Origin: Ravibacter sp037191015
GTDB lineage: Bacteria; Bacteroidota; Bacteroidia; Cytophagales; Spirosomataceae
Assembly: GCA_037191015.1 (NCBI GenBank)
Contig: JBBCKD010000001.1
Location: 367,480-431,479, forward strand
Direction of reading: 5' to 3'
Length of the DNA stretch: 64,000 nucleotides
Positions within the stretch are counted from its first letter, which is position 1, and every line of letters begins with the position of its first letter. The notes beneath the pieces were generated by a model that worked only from the letters and a program-made list of their open reading frames with translations, ran no database searches and was not told the DNA's origin. Both the position numbers and the translations under genes were made by a program. This document shows positions 25,398-35,700 of this stretch, piece after piece.

Positions 25398-26702
25398 TTA
25401 TTTTTTCACCCAGGCTCCGTTGAGCATTACCGCACTGATGTTGTACATCGCCGCGATGTTTTCGGCCGGGTTTCCATCGACCAGGACCAGGTCGGCGGCT
25501 TTTCCGACACTGATGCTTCCCAATCTCGAACTGTTCCCGAAATAAGCCGCGTTTTGTACCGTCCCGCTTTTTATAACCTCAAGAGGAGTGAGGCCGGCCA
25601 TATTCAGCAATTCCATTTCGCGCTGATAAGTCCAGCCATGTTTTGAATAAAGGGAAGATGAATGCGATCCTATAACAATTTTCACTCCCGCTTTATGCGC
25701 CTGCTCCACGAATTTCAACATATTTTTAAAGCCTTTCACCCGGAAGTCTTCTTTTCCCGACGAATCGGCCTGCCTTTCAAAAGCGGCCAGTGTCGGACAA
25801 AAAAATATATTTTTTTTTACAGCAAGATCTATCACTTCTCCAATCTTCGGCGAATTCATTTCCAGTGAGGCCCATAACCTGTATCTTTCCTCCCTGCGGG
25901 CGTTGTTGTTCTCATCCACTTTTTTCTCAAAGTCCGCTCTCGCCTCCGCCCCGGCAATCGAAGTCCCGAAAGAAGTTACGTGCTCGATACCGTTAATGCC
26001 TGCCAGAATGGCGTCGACAGCGGTGGTGAGCTCCAGGTGGGCCACAACCGGCATGTTGTAAATGGCAGCCGTTTCTACCACGTCTTTGTAAAACCTTAGC
26101 GGCAGCCGGAAGTAAATTTTAATCCCGCTCGCCCCGCTTTCGGCATACTGGCGTATGATCTGCCTGGCATGATCGTTGCTCCTTACAAGCGTCGCCTCCT
26201 GTCCGTATGCGACAGGGGGATAATCCAGGTGGGGGCCGGTAAGGAAAATACGGGGCAGCGGGCCATCCGCAAAGTGGATAGCCTGATAAAATGTGAAGGG
26301 GGCGCCCGGATCCCTTATCGCTGTAGTGCCGTTGTTCAGGCAAAGCTGCAGGAAATCGCTATCGTTGACCGAATGCAGGTGAGCGTCTATCAAACCGGGG
26401 ATCAGCGATTTTCCCCCTGCATTCACAACCGACATGCTCTTCTTTAGATTTTCCGCTATTTTCCCGGATTCAACTGCCGTTATTATCCCATCCTTCACCA
26501 CTACATACCCATTTTTTATAGGTGCTCCGCCGTTTCCATCAATGATCCGGACATTCTCGATCAGTATTTCCCGCCCGCCGGGCTCAGGGATGGTATTAAA
26601 TTCCTTCAGATAAGCCATGCTTTGCTTTTCCGGGATTTGCTGAGCTATTCCAGGGCTTGAAACTAAAGCCCACAAACATAAGTATCCGAGTAGTCTGTTC
26701 AT
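25398..26702 (-). CDS. Secreted amidohydrolase-family protein (metal-dependent hydrolase)
   Basis: About 434 aa from MNRLLGYLCLWALVSSPGIA, a signal peptide; the frame running to 26765 precedes this signal with 21 unrelated residues. The first metal motif is LIPGLIDAHLHS (H108, H110), a lysine lies in GASGIKIYF, and further histidines lie in VVAHLEL and GIEHVTS. The final ligand region, usually GTD, reads VIGSHSSS, so the conserved aspartate is replaced by histidine or missing. The C-terminus SVGKAADLVLVDGNPAENI is typical of imidazolonepropionase/prolidase-like amidohydrolases. It overlaps the DUF4091 gene by 4 bases and ends the operon that begins at SusC 36200. It may hydrolyse an amide or lactone; substrate unknown. 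Confidence 0.83.
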   Translation of the reverse strand: MNRLLGYLCLWALVSSPGIAQQIPEKQSMAYLKEFNTIPEPGGREILIENVRIIDGNGGAPIKNGYVVVKDGIITAVESGKIAENLKKSMSVVNAGGKSLIPGLIDAHLHSVNDSDFLQLCLNNGTTAIRDPGAPFTFYQAIHFADGPLPRIFLTGPHLDYPPVAYGQEATLVRSNDHARQIIRQYAESGASGIKIYFRLPLRFYKDVVETAAIYNMPVVAHLELTTAVDAILAGINGIEHVTSFGTSIAGAEARADFEKKVDENNNARREERYRLWASLEMNSPKIGEVIDLAVKKNIFFCPTLAAFERQADSSGKEDFRVKGFKNMLKFVEQAHKAGVKIVIGSHSSSLYSKHGWTYQREMELLNMAGLTPLEVIKSGTVQNAAYFGNSSRLGSISVGKAADLVLVDGNPAENIAAMYNISAVMLNGAWVKK

Positions 26703-28666
26703 CTGTATAATTTTTGATAATGTTGTTCTATCCACTCGCCCATTTGGATGCGGGCGTTGTCCCATACTTTAGGATCGAAGCTCCAGACCTCGATATTGCC
26801 GACAGCCTGCTTTCCGAAAGGGCGGTGAATGATTTCCCCGGCCAGGCGATCGGCTCTTTCGGTATTCCCGTCGAGCGAGGCAAGCAGCTTCAGGTATTCA
26901 TACTCCTGAGCCCCGTCGCGCATTGCCTTTAGTCTTATGGAGGGAGATAATTTGGTGACGTTCGGGACGATACCGGGCGCATATACCAGCAACGCGCTCC
27001 CGTTCAGCTTTTTAAAAGTGTAGTCAGGGTCGGAATCAGAGCCGGATTTGTATTCATCTTTCCACGATTCGCTGTCGTACCATCCTCCCCTGCCGTTTAC
27101 GCCGATCCCCCAGCTTATCCAGGAGTGCGTTTTATAAAGCCAGGAGGTCCAGCTGATAGCGCGGTCGTTGAGCAGCGGAAGATCGGTAAAAGTGCTGCTC
27201 CCCACCCAGCTGTTGACTTTCCCTTCATAGATCATGGGCCCGTACAGGAATACTTTTAACCCGTTTTCCTGGTAACCCTTCATTTCGTCATAGCTGTAAT
27301 TGATCGTGTGGGAAGCCCAGGCGCTGATAGCGGTATGGAGCTCTTCCATTGCGTCTTTATCATAGGCGCCGTCGATCCGGTAGAGCGCTTCAGGGTAATT
27401 TTCCCTGAACAGGGCCCCGTATTCTTTCATCCTTTTGTAGGCAAGCGGGTCGTACGATTCATCAAGACCGTTGAGATACACGGTCAGGGCGGTTTTACCC
27501 GGATCGACCATGCTGCGCAGATGCTCGCGGACCTGTTTTACCGTAGCGAGGTACCTGTTCCGGTAAAAAGGCTCCTTTTCCACTTCAGGGCTTCCTGTTT
27601 CGGGCCATCCCCTGGAATTGTGCTTGCCGTGCACATCGAAAGGGAGCACGAAATGCTCGATCGGCTCTCCGTAGCCCGGGCCGTAGTCATAGCCGGATTC
27701 ACGCGTAAAAGCCTCTCCGGTGAAGTATTTCTTCATGCGCCTGTCGAACTTCGTCCAGTCAAGGCGGACATCGCCTGTCTGGGTCATGTTCATCTCCGGC
27801 TTATAGGTAGGATCCATCAGCGTGATCCGGTTCCGTTTAAAGAGCTGGTAGTAAGCCAGCTCTTTTTCTTCGTCTTCCAGCCGGCTGAGGAATCCTTCTT
27901 CCTGGAGGCTCGGCTTGAGGTTGTTCTCGTTGGGAAGGTTAAAGTTCCAGACTTTGAGCGTTATCGGGATGCTTTTACGTACGCCTCCGATGGTAACACC
28001 GAACTCGGAAGTGAATTCGCCGCTGACGGATGAATCGGCCGGTATAAACTGGTCGACCCAGAATACCTGGTATTTCTGGTTATCGATCCTGTTGTTGAAA
28101 TCGGGTAGCCACAACGGGTATGTCCACCGACCGCTGACAAGGTTTGAATCAGCTTGGATGCATGCCATAGGGATGAGCGCGTCGGGGTACCAGCCGCTTC
28201 CCAGGGTTGCCTTTTGGTAGCCGGTGCTTGGCTCCTTTACTTCCACGCTCCATTCGAGGAATATTTCGGGGCTTACAGGGAGAGTTTTTCCGTTCTGCGA
28301 AAATGGCGCCATGTCTGTCGTAATGCCTTTCAGGGGGGCGGCCGAAAGGTTTTCCAGCACAACCTGGAAGCTGATATACTCCCCCCTGGCGCCCGACAGA
28401 CGGACTTTACCGTCCTGGTATACCCAGTTTTCGTCCAGGCTGTACCCGCTGCTGTTGTGAAGCGACTTAATAGTAGGGTATTTCGTATCGATCCACTCCC
28501 CCGATACCGGGTTGATTCTCACAGATGCAGGTATGGCAGCGACTTTCCAGGCTTCGCCTGTTGAGCTGCTTTCAGGGTTTTGGCAGGCCGTACCCAGGAG
28601 AATACAGACGAAAAAAGAAAGGGCATTTAGCTCGGGCTTGCGACGGGTCAGAGAGATAAGCATCAC
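26699..28666 (-). CDS. DUF4091 / GH123-like secreted glycoside hydrolase (lipoprotein)
   Basis: 655 aa; lipoprotein signal ending at C28 (ILLGTACQNP). Residues 45-250 form a beta-sandwich N-terminal domain (ARGEYISFQVVLENLSAAPL). A TIM-barrel-like part follows with LPFDVHGKHNSRGW and a D402-E403 pair in YLNGLDESYDP, in the position of the Asp-Glu pair used by GH123 beta-N-acetylgalactosaminidases. The C-terminus (KLNGSALLVYAPG, SIRLKAMRDGAQEYEYLKLL) is the DUF4091 signature. It overlaps the amidohydrolase by 4 bases and touches the propeller gene by 1 base. Hydrolase family call is good; sugar specificity is inference. It is the only clear glycosidase of this locus. Confidence 0.82.
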   Translation of the reverse strand: MMLISLTRRKPELNALSFFVCILLGTACQNPESSSTGEAWKVAAIPASVRINPVSGEWIDTKYPTIKSLHNSSGYSLDENWVYQDGKVRLSGARGEYISFQVVLENLSAAPLKGITTDMAPFSQNGKTLPVSPEIFLEWSVEVKEPSTGYQKATLGSGWYPDALIPMACIQADSNLVSGRWTYPLWLPDFNNRIDNQKYQVFWVDQFIPADSSVSGEFTSEFGVTIGGVRKSIPITLKVWNFNLPNENNLKPSLQEEGFLSRLEDEEKELAYYQLFKRNRITLMDPTYKPEMNMTQTGDVRLDWTKFDRRMKKYFTGEAFTRESGYDYGPGYGEPIEHFVLPFDVHGKHNSRGWPETGSPEVEKEPFYRNRYLATVKQVREHLRSMVDPGKTALTVYLNGLDESYDPLAYKRMKEYGALFRENYPEALYRIDGAYDKDAMEELHTAISAWASHTINYSYDEMKGYQENGLKVFLYGPMIYEGKVNSWVGSSTFTDLPLLNDRAISWTSWLYKTHSWISWGIGVNGRGGWYDSESWKDEYKSGSDSDPDYTFKKLNGSALLVYAPGIVPNVTKLSPSIRLKAMRDGAQEYEYLKLLASLDGNTERADRLAGEIIHRPFGKQAVGNIEVWSFDPKVWDNARIQMGEWIEQHYQKLYR

Positions 28667-29850
28667 TATCTGGCTGGAATTTTAAAGATCATTAACTGGC
28701 TTAACGCTTCATTCTCGCCCATTATCACATATTGTCCGTCCCGGGAAGTAATCAGGCTCGCAATCTGGAATCCCCGCCATTTAACAGGGTTCTCCATTCC
28801 TTCCTCTTTCATGTTGAATTCAGGGTTTCCGTAATCCCGGAACCCCTTCTTTTCGTCGTATGAGAAAAGGTGCGCATACCCCGGCGCCCCTCCGGCTATA
28901 CCATAGATCGTATCGTCTTTCCCGATAGCCAAAGCATTCATACCCGGCATCATCACCGGTTTCCCGAGATTTTTTATAACAGCGTTCTTATAATCCCACT
29001 CAAACAGTTGTCCGTCGGCGCGGTTGCTTCCGAACAGCTTTCCTTTGGAATTCCAGACCCAGGCTTCTACCTGCGACAGCACTCTCCGTCCCCATACTTC
29101 GGGCAGTTGTTCCTCTAAAAAAGTAAATTTTTCCTGCCGGGGATTAAAAATAAAGAGGCGGTTGACCGGTGCGCTGCCGTATACATTACCTTCTGCATCG
29201 GTCGTGAGCGCTTTAGGGAGATAATCTTCCGGCTTCATCCCGTAGGAGTGCTCAAGCATGGCTGTTTCCTTTCCGGCAGGCATAAGACCGGGATGGATCC
29301 TGGTTTTTCCCGAGGAAATGTGATAGGAGAACAGGTCGCCTCCCGGGTAGCTGATCCCGTAGAGGGCTTCCTTGTCGGGACTTATACACAATGAGAAAAT
29401 ACCCTGTCCCTCTACCGGCGAGCCAAGGTCAGAGACCCGGATATCGCCCTGGTGATTGACTGAAAGCATGAGAAGGTGCCCGGCCCCGTCATAACCGAGC
29501 GTTCCTCCGAAAAACACGTTGTCTTTCCCGGCGATCCATCCCGCGGAAATGCTGCGCTGTCCGGGGACGTGATCCCGGAGGTCAATCAGCTTCAGCAACT
29601 TTTTTTGCCGGAGTGAGGAGATAAAGATAAAAGGGGACAGGCCTCGCTCTGCCGTGGTTCCTCCTATGACAAAGTCGTCGTAATTGCCCAGCGCCGTGAC
29701 GGCGTTCCGGTACATCGGCATACGGAGGTACGGGCTGTCGGGCAGGGATATTTCAAGGGCATAGGCATCGTCCGGAGAAAAGAAAGTATACTGGGCCTTG
29801 CTCTTATGGAAAGTGAGCATAATGGCTATAGCGATGATGAGGCTCCTCAT
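28666..29850 (-). CDS. Secreted beta-propeller protein, function unknown (propeller 2)
   Basis: 394 aa with a signal peptide (MRSLIIAIAIMLTFHKSKAQ). Repeated blade-like strands are visible: SAGWIAGKDNVFFGGTLGYD, SLCISPDKEALYGISYPGGD, ALTTDAEGNVYGSAPVNRLF, ALAIGKDDTIYGIAGGAPGY. The pattern resembles SMP-30/gluconolactonase or lyase-type propellers, but no catalytic set can be named. It overlaps propeller 1 by 4 bases and is transcribed with it, so the pair probably work together at the cell surface or in the periplasm. Possible roles: lactonase, polysaccharide lyase scaffold, or glycan binder. Confidence 0.7.
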   Translation of the reverse strand: MRSLIIAIAIMLTFHKSKAQYTFFSPDDAYALEISLPDSPYLRMPMYRNAVTALGNYDDFVIGGTTAERGLSPFIFISSLRQKKLLKLIDLRDHVPGQRSISAGWIAGKDNVFFGGTLGYDGAGHLLMLSVNHQGDIRVSDLGSPVEGQGIFSLCISPDKEALYGISYPGGDLFSYHISSGKTRIHPGLMPAGKETAMLEHSYGMKPEDYLPKALTTDAEGNVYGSAPVNRLFIFNPRQEKFTFLEEQLPEVWGRRVLSQVEAWVWNSKGKLFGSNRADGQLFEWDYKNAVIKNLGKPVMMPGMNALAIGKDDTIYGIAGGAPGYAHLFSYDEKKGFRDYGNPEFNMKEEGMENPVKWRGFQIASLITSRDGQYVIMGENEALSQLMIFKIPAR

Positions 29851-31118
29851 TGAACAGGTTTTTCAGGATTGAAAATAAAGAGGAAAGGTGAAGATGTGTA
29901 ATCGCTGACTTCGCCTTCCTGCTGGGCACCGGAACCGGCCTTCTTCACATGCTTGCGTCCTGCAAAATACAGGTTACCGTTGGCGTCGCGGATATCCGAC
30001 CCGGTCGATTCTACCATCTCAGACAGCGGGAATTCATATAAAATGCGCTGCTTTCTTGTAGCAGGATCCAGCTCCATCAGGATCGTCAGGTCTTTTTTGG
30101 CGAAATGCCCGTGCCCGCCAATGATATAATACAGCTTACCATTGGCGCCGAGGTTCAGGTTAGGGACATAGTATCCCCAGCGCGGTTCCCTGTCTATTTC
30201 ATACACGCAGCCGAGATCTTCTATCTTGCCTATCCCGGATCGGGCAGGTGTAAACCTGATCACTTTAGATCCGTAGGTAATGAAGTAAATACATTTGTTT
30301 TTGTCATCCCGGGCGAAGCTGGTGATTCCGGTAATAATATGTCCGCCGGGAGTGCCGGGAAAAGCAGGAAGGCTTTCCCCGGCAAATACCAGGCGGCCGG
30401 TACTTTTTTCAAACTTAACGAGCCGCTGTCTCCAGTCGACGTAGTAGCAGTTGCCCCAGAAGTCGGTAAACAGCACGCGGGGAACGTGTGAGCTCCCGAG
30501 CCGGCCATGGTCGGTGACTTTGTTTTCGGCGGGGTCGATTTCGAGAAAATGGACCTGGGGGTAGGAAATAGCATATATTTTACCTGTTTCGGGATCAATT
30601 TCCACGTCTTTGAGACTTTCATACTGCATCGGTATACCCCAGTTCGTAAGCTGGCGGGAGGCTATATCCCATTTCATCAGGTACCCGCCGCTATACCCCC
30701 GCGGGTGCTCCATGAGGTATTCCTGCCTGTTTTCTCCCCCGTCCGTTCCGAAGATCACGTTCCCCTTTTTGTCGAAGATGATCTTCGTGTGGATCTTCCC
30801 CTGCCATTGATAGTCGCGAAGGAAAGCCAGGTCATGGATAAGCCCCAGCTTTTCCATTCTCCGGGCCCCGGTTTCATATGAATACAAGGCTACTTTGTCG
30901 GCATGGTTGGTTACGCCTACATAGACTTTGCGGTCTACCGGGTTATACCCTATATCACCCCAGGTAGAATGTCCTTCCGGGAAATCCGGATAGCGTTCTA
31001 TTCTGAAGTGCTTTTCAGACAGGGGAGACTGTGCAGAAAGGCTACCGCACACCTGCAGGAGGAGGCATGTGAGCTTCCATCCGGCCCGTAGTACGTAAGT
31101 CCCGGTCAAACGGCTCAT
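29847..31118 (-). CDS. Secreted beta-propeller protein, function unknown (propeller 1)
   Basis: 423 aa with a signal peptide (KLTCLLLQVCGSLSAQ). Blade repeats include GDIGYNPVDRKVYVGVTNHA, TKIIFDKKGNVIFGTDGGEN, DVEIDPETGKIYAISYPQVH, LFTDFWGNCYYVDWRQRLV and NLGANGKLYYIIGGHGHFAK. It starts 26 bases after SusD, so it is the first product after the import pair. It shares the blade pattern of its neighbour (28666-29850), suggesting an old duplication, though the two have diverged strongly. Histidines in GGENRQEYLMEHPRGYSGGY and GGHGHF could bind metal or substrate. No family with known activity is recognised. Confidence 0.7.
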   Translation of the reverse strand: MSRLTGTYVLRAGWKLTCLLLQVCGSLSAQSPLSEKHFRIERYPDFPEGHSTWGDIGYNPVDRKVYVGVTNHADKVALYSYETGARRMEKLGLIHDLAFLRDYQWQGKIHTKIIFDKKGNVIFGTDGGENRQEYLMEHPRGYSGGYLMKWDIASRQLTNWGIPMQYESLKDVEIDPETGKIYAISYPQVHFLEIDPAENKVTDHGRLGSSHVPRVLFTDFWGNCYYVDWRQRLVKFEKSTGRLVFAGESLPAFPGTPGGHIITGITSFARDDKNKCIYFITYGSKVIRFTPARSGIGKIEDLGCVYEIDREPRWGYYVPNLNLGANGKLYYIIGGHGHFAKKDLTILMELDPATRKQRILYEFPLSEMVESTGSDIRDANGNLYFAGRKHVKKAGSGAQQEGEVSDYTSSPFLFIFNPEKPVQ

Positions 31119-31144
31119 TTTGTATGAGATTTAGTATTTGCAGC

Positions 31145-32707
31145 TTAGTTTTTATCCCACCATAAAGGGGTGTTGATTTTATCCGGGCCGTTTAAAAGGG
31201 TTACTGCCCTATCCATTTCGACACCGTTGGCCAACCGCTCGCTAAGAAGAAAGGGAAGACGCCTGATATACTCCCGGGTTGGATCTTCAATATCCGGGTT
31301 GTCGGAATTTACGACGGGATATAGCTTAAATGCCCGGCTTCTGCGATTGTCGGCCCAGGCTTCCATACCATCCGGGAACACCGTAAGCCACTTTTGAATG
31401 GAGATCTGCTCCAATTGGGTTTGGGTATTTGTTTCGTCGAATTTTACGGGGACTTCAGAAACCGGCGGAGATTTCATATAGTCGTTCGGAGCTATCGGTT
31501 TGGCCTGGCTGCTGATATAGGCGTCTACCGCAGCCTGGTCGGCGACCCCCCATTGCTCCATCGACAGCCGGATCCCTGTTTCGTAAAGCTCTTTGGCGGT
31601 GCCGCCCATGTTCCAACCGAGCACGGCTCCTTCGGCCCGGAGCAAACAGGCTTCCGAAGCGGTCATAATGGTAAAGGGGGTTGAGAGATAGGAGGCAATG
31701 CCTCCTGACTGGGGGGCGGTCCAACGCGGTCCGACATGAGAATTTGCATTAGGCCTGTTCATGGCATCGGCCAGTTGCGCCACATTCAAGCCGTTTCGTA
31801 ACCCCTCGTACCTGCCGGTTGTCAGGGCAGGAATAAAATATTCACTGATTCTCGGGTCATCGTAGCCTACCATAATGGATTTCATAGTTGCGCTCATCCG
31901 GAACTCGTTCCATTCCGACATCTGAGAGAGACTGTTGATATGGCGGTCGCTTCTGGGCATGATCCCGTTTTCGCTATTGGAAGTAAGTACACCTCCCTGA
32001 AGGGCTGCTTCGGCTTCTGTCCTGGCTCTTGCCGGATCGACTTTTGAAATTCTCACAGCCAGCCGGAGGCGAAGGGTATTCGCAAATTTTATCCAATTGC
32101 TGATGTTTCCCCGGTACATAAAGTCAAACGAGCCGAACGGAGTTTCCCCGGTTTTGCCCTGCAGTACTTTCACGGCAGCGTCGAGCTTCTTGAAGAAATC
32201 GTCATAAATTTCGCTCTGCGGATCGTAAGGTACTGATTTGGCGGGCTGACCGGCATTGAAATAAGGGATAGGTCCCCAATAATCGGTTACGCGGTGAAAG
32301 GCATAAACCCACCAGATGTTGGCCAGCGCGTGCTCGGCAGTCTGGCTGTCTTTCTGATTCATGATTACCTTGAGCTGTGGGACAACGCGGGTATAGTAGG
32401 GGTTAAAGTTACTGGCGATCCACGACATATTAACCGTGTACCGGTCGGACGGAAACTGTGTGGCATTGCAGGCAAAGTACTGTGCGTACTGATCGGCGGC
32501 CAGGTTCTGGCCGGTCTGGTTGCTCCAGGGAACAGATTGAAGCGCGCCTGAAAACAGGAAAGGAAGCTCTGCCTCTCCGACAACCGAAATAGCGTTTTTG
32601 TCGATATTGGTTTCGGAGAAATTATCCGTACAGGAAATGACAGGTACGAGGACGGCGGCCGAAATAGCGGCTACAAAGATTCTTTTGAATATAAGTCCGG
32701 GTTTCAT
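31145..32707 (-). CDS. SusD-like outer-membrane lipoprotein (SusD-like_2 type)
   Basis: 520 aa with a lipobox (VLVPVISCTDNFSE). The sequence runs ELPFLFSGALQSVPWSNQTG, NIWWVYAFHRVTDYWGPIPY and KFANTLRLRLAVRISKVDPA, the pattern of the SusD-like_2 group, which differs from classical RagB/SusD in its middle part. The C-terminus reads DKINTPLWWDKN. It lies 4 bases after SusC and 26 before propeller 1, so it is the surface-binding lid of this transporter. SusD-like_2 proteins often occur with non-starch glycans or with peptides; no ligand can be predicted from the sequence. Confidence 0.9.
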   Translation of the reverse strand: MKPGLIFKRIFVAAISAAVLVPVISCTDNFSETNIDKNAISVVGEAELPFLFSGALQSVPWSNQTGQNLAADQYAQYFACNATQFPSDRYTVNMSWIASNFNPYYTRVVPQLKVIMNQKDSQTAEHALANIWWVYAFHRVTDYWGPIPYFNAGQPAKSVPYDPQSEIYDDFFKKLDAAVKVLQGKTGETPFGSFDFMYRGNISNWIKFANTLRLRLAVRISKVDPARARTEAEAALQGGVLTSNSENGIMPRSDRHINSLSQMSEWNEFRMSATMKSIMVGYDDPRISEYFIPALTTGRYEGLRNGLNVAQLADAMNRPNANSHVGPRWTAPQSGGIASYLSTPFTIMTASEACLLRAEGAVLGWNMGGTAKELYETGIRLSMEQWGVADQAAVDAYISSQAKPIAPNDYMKSPPVSEVPVKFDETNTQTQLEQISIQKWLTVFPDGMEAWADNRRSRAFKLYPVVNSDNPDIEDPTREYIRRLPFLLSERLANGVEMDRAVTLLNGPDKINTPLWWDKN

Positions 32708-32711
32708 AGCT

Positions 32712-35700
32712 TTAGAAAGTAAGATTTAAATTAACACCTGCACTTCTTGTGGAAGGGAAAGCCCCGTACTCCACACCGCGAAGTGTATTGCCGATATAAA
32801 CGGTCATATCGGGATCCATCCACATCCTGCGTGTTCCGAGCCCGGGAATATCGAGCAGTGATTTGCCCCTGTACAACCATGCCAGGTTGCGTGCTACCGC
32901 GGCTATCCTGGCAGATTTTATAAAGCGCCCTGCTTTCATAGGAATCTCATACCCGATCGACAATTCCCTGATCCTGAAGTTGGTAGCGTCGTATGCGAAG
33001 AACTCTCCGGTACCAATGCGCTTGCCGGTTACAGTTTGCCAGAATTGCTGCGCTGTGATCTCTGCGTTTACAGGCTCGCCTGTTCTTGCATATCCTCCCA
33101 GGTTCCACCCTCCTTCGCGGTGCGGGACAGTAGCTTCCGTAAGACCGCTGAAAGCAATGTTCTGCTCTGTCCCGGAAACGATTACGCCGCCGAGCCGCCC
33201 GTCGACCAGCAGGCGAATGGAGGCACCTTTGTAGTTCAGGGAGTTGGACAACCCGATAGTGGCTTTTGGGTTGTAGTTTCCTATAAGCCCGGGTAGTTCT
33301 CCCAGCATTTGGGTGGTGATCGGACGGCCCTCGGCTGAGACCAGGTAGTTGCCATTAGCATCTTTAGCCCATTGATAGGCAGCCAGGTCGCCGTAACTTT
33401 CTCCTACCCTTACCTTTGGAATAGCGCCAAAGTTGCTATTAGTCCCCAGGTCAACTTCCTTCATATCGTCTCTTAGTGCAATAATCTTGTTACGGTTGAT
33501 TCCCAGGTTCAGATCAGCTTCCCATTTGAGCGGGGTTTCACGGAGAATTCTCGCGTTAAGCGTCATTTCAAGACCCTGGTTCCTGATGTTTCCCGCGTTG
33601 ATATACTGGGAAGTGAAACCTGTGGCTACGGGAATATTGATCGTGAGCAGCTGGTTGACGGAGTTCGACCTGTAGTAGGTAAGGTTAAGTCCCAGGCGGT
33701 TCTTCAGGAACCGGGTTTCAATGCCGGCCTCGAAGCTCTTAATAATTTCCGGTTTCAGATCGGGAAAAGGAAATACATCACGCTGAAAAAGATAGCCCTG
33801 CCCGACTCCTGCCTGGTAAGTAAAGCTGGGGTTTAAGAGGCCGAATTGCCCGCCGTTCCCCACTTCTGCATAACTGATGCTGGCCTTCAGGTAGTCGAAA
33901 GCACTGGTCATAGGAACAAGGTCTGAAATGACGGCGCCCAAGCCGGCGGAGTAGTACTGGTAGGCATGAGGAGCAGGAAGACGCGAGTCCCAGTCATTGC
34001 GCAGGCTGGCATCCAGATAAATGGCGTTGAGATAGGAGAGGTTTACCTGTCCGAATACGGATTGGGTAATAACATCCCTGGCCGTTGATGTAATAACTGG
34101 TGTTGTAGCGAAGTTGATACTGAATTTGTTGGCTACGTTCAGGCCGTTGGCAACACCCAGGGTCTGGTTAAAAGTGCTTCTCTGGTAGATAGCTCCCAGG
34201 TTGTAGTTGATCGAGAGGTTTTTACCCAGGTTGTTTTCCCCGGAAAGGATCGCATCATACCATTGCTGGCCCATTTTGGTGGAAGCTATGGAGTAGTACC
34301 CTCCGGGATTGTTTGCCCACGATATGGTTCCCTGGTAGGTTCTCTGCTCTTCGGTCATGAAGGTCCTGTCGAGATTGGCGCGCCCGGCCAGGCTTAGCCA
34401 GGAGGTGAGCGCAAGTCTGGCTGAAATAAAACCCATAATCTGGTCCCGGGCCTCATCCAGGTTGTCATTATTGACCGCCCAGTAAGGGTTGCCGTATACG
34501 GAACCGAGCGTAGAGGGCCACGGCGCACGCTCAACTACTCCCAGGTTGCTGATCCGCTGGTAGTTACGGGCCTGGTCCGTTGAAATATTCCGCGCCATCT
34601 GGTAGGCTGCCAGCACGGGTGTATTTCCTTCGCCTGTTCGCGGCTTATTCAGGATATCCTGTGAGTAATAGGTCACTTTCGCGTCGGTGGTCAGGATTTT
34701 GCTTATTTTATTGGTCAGGCGTACGTTTACCGTGTGCCGGTTCCAGTTGTTGTTGTCGATGATACCCCTTACGCTGTTGTTAGTGTAAGAGAAATATCCC
34801 TGTGTTTTTTCTCCTCCTGCGGTGATGCTCAGCGAATTGGTAAGGTTTGAGCCTGTGCGGAAGAAGTCCCTTACATTCCGGGGCTGGGCAGTATAAGATG
34901 CCTGGTTGCCCCAGGCATCCGTGTAAGACTGGCCCGTCATCCTGGCCCCCCAGCTGTCGCCTACCGTGGGATCGAGCTGCCCTATGCTGCCCTGCCCATA
35001 TTCATTCTGGAAAAAAGGCAGGCTGAAGGGCGATTCGACGGTCAGTCCCGAATTCAGACTCACCGAGATTTTTCCCTCCTTTCCCTGTTTTGTGGTAATC
35101 ACGATCACCCCGTTTCCTGCCTGGCTGCCGTATAGTGCAGCGGCAGAAGCTCCCTTCAGGACGTTGATGGATTCAATGTCGTCAGGGTTGATGTTGTTTG
35201 ACATATTGTCGAAGCCGTTGCTGAAGATCGGAACGCCATCGATCACTATCAAAGCATTATTGGAGCCTTGTATAGAGCGGTTTCCCCTCAGGGTGATGGA
35301 AGCCGGGCTGCCGACTCCTCCCGAGCTCTGGGTGATAAAAGCGTTGGAGATCTTACCCTGGAGTGAGTTAAGGAAGTTGTTCGGATCCCGCACTTCTTTC
35401 ACATCGCTGGCTTTCACAGCCTGTGTAGCGTAGACCAGCGACCTGGTAGATCGGTTCATGCCCAGCGCGGTCACTACTACTTCTCCAAGAGCAATTTCAT
35501 CAGGACGCATTTCTACCAGGAGAGCGCTTTCAAGATTGATTCTGTCCCCTACCGGGATTTCCTGTGACAGGTACCCGACAAAAGAAAATATCAACACGAT
35601 ATCATCCCCATCCACATCAATTACAAAAGATCCGTCGCTGTTGGAAGTCGTGCCCAGCTGGGTTCCTTTCAGCAGGATCGTCACGCCCGGCAGCGGTTGT

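Noticed and set aside
32365..32583. Opposite-strand and shadow frames over the SusC and SusD genes
   Set aside because: They lie wholly inside well-supported family genes, show no domain or start signals and follow the base bias of the other strand.
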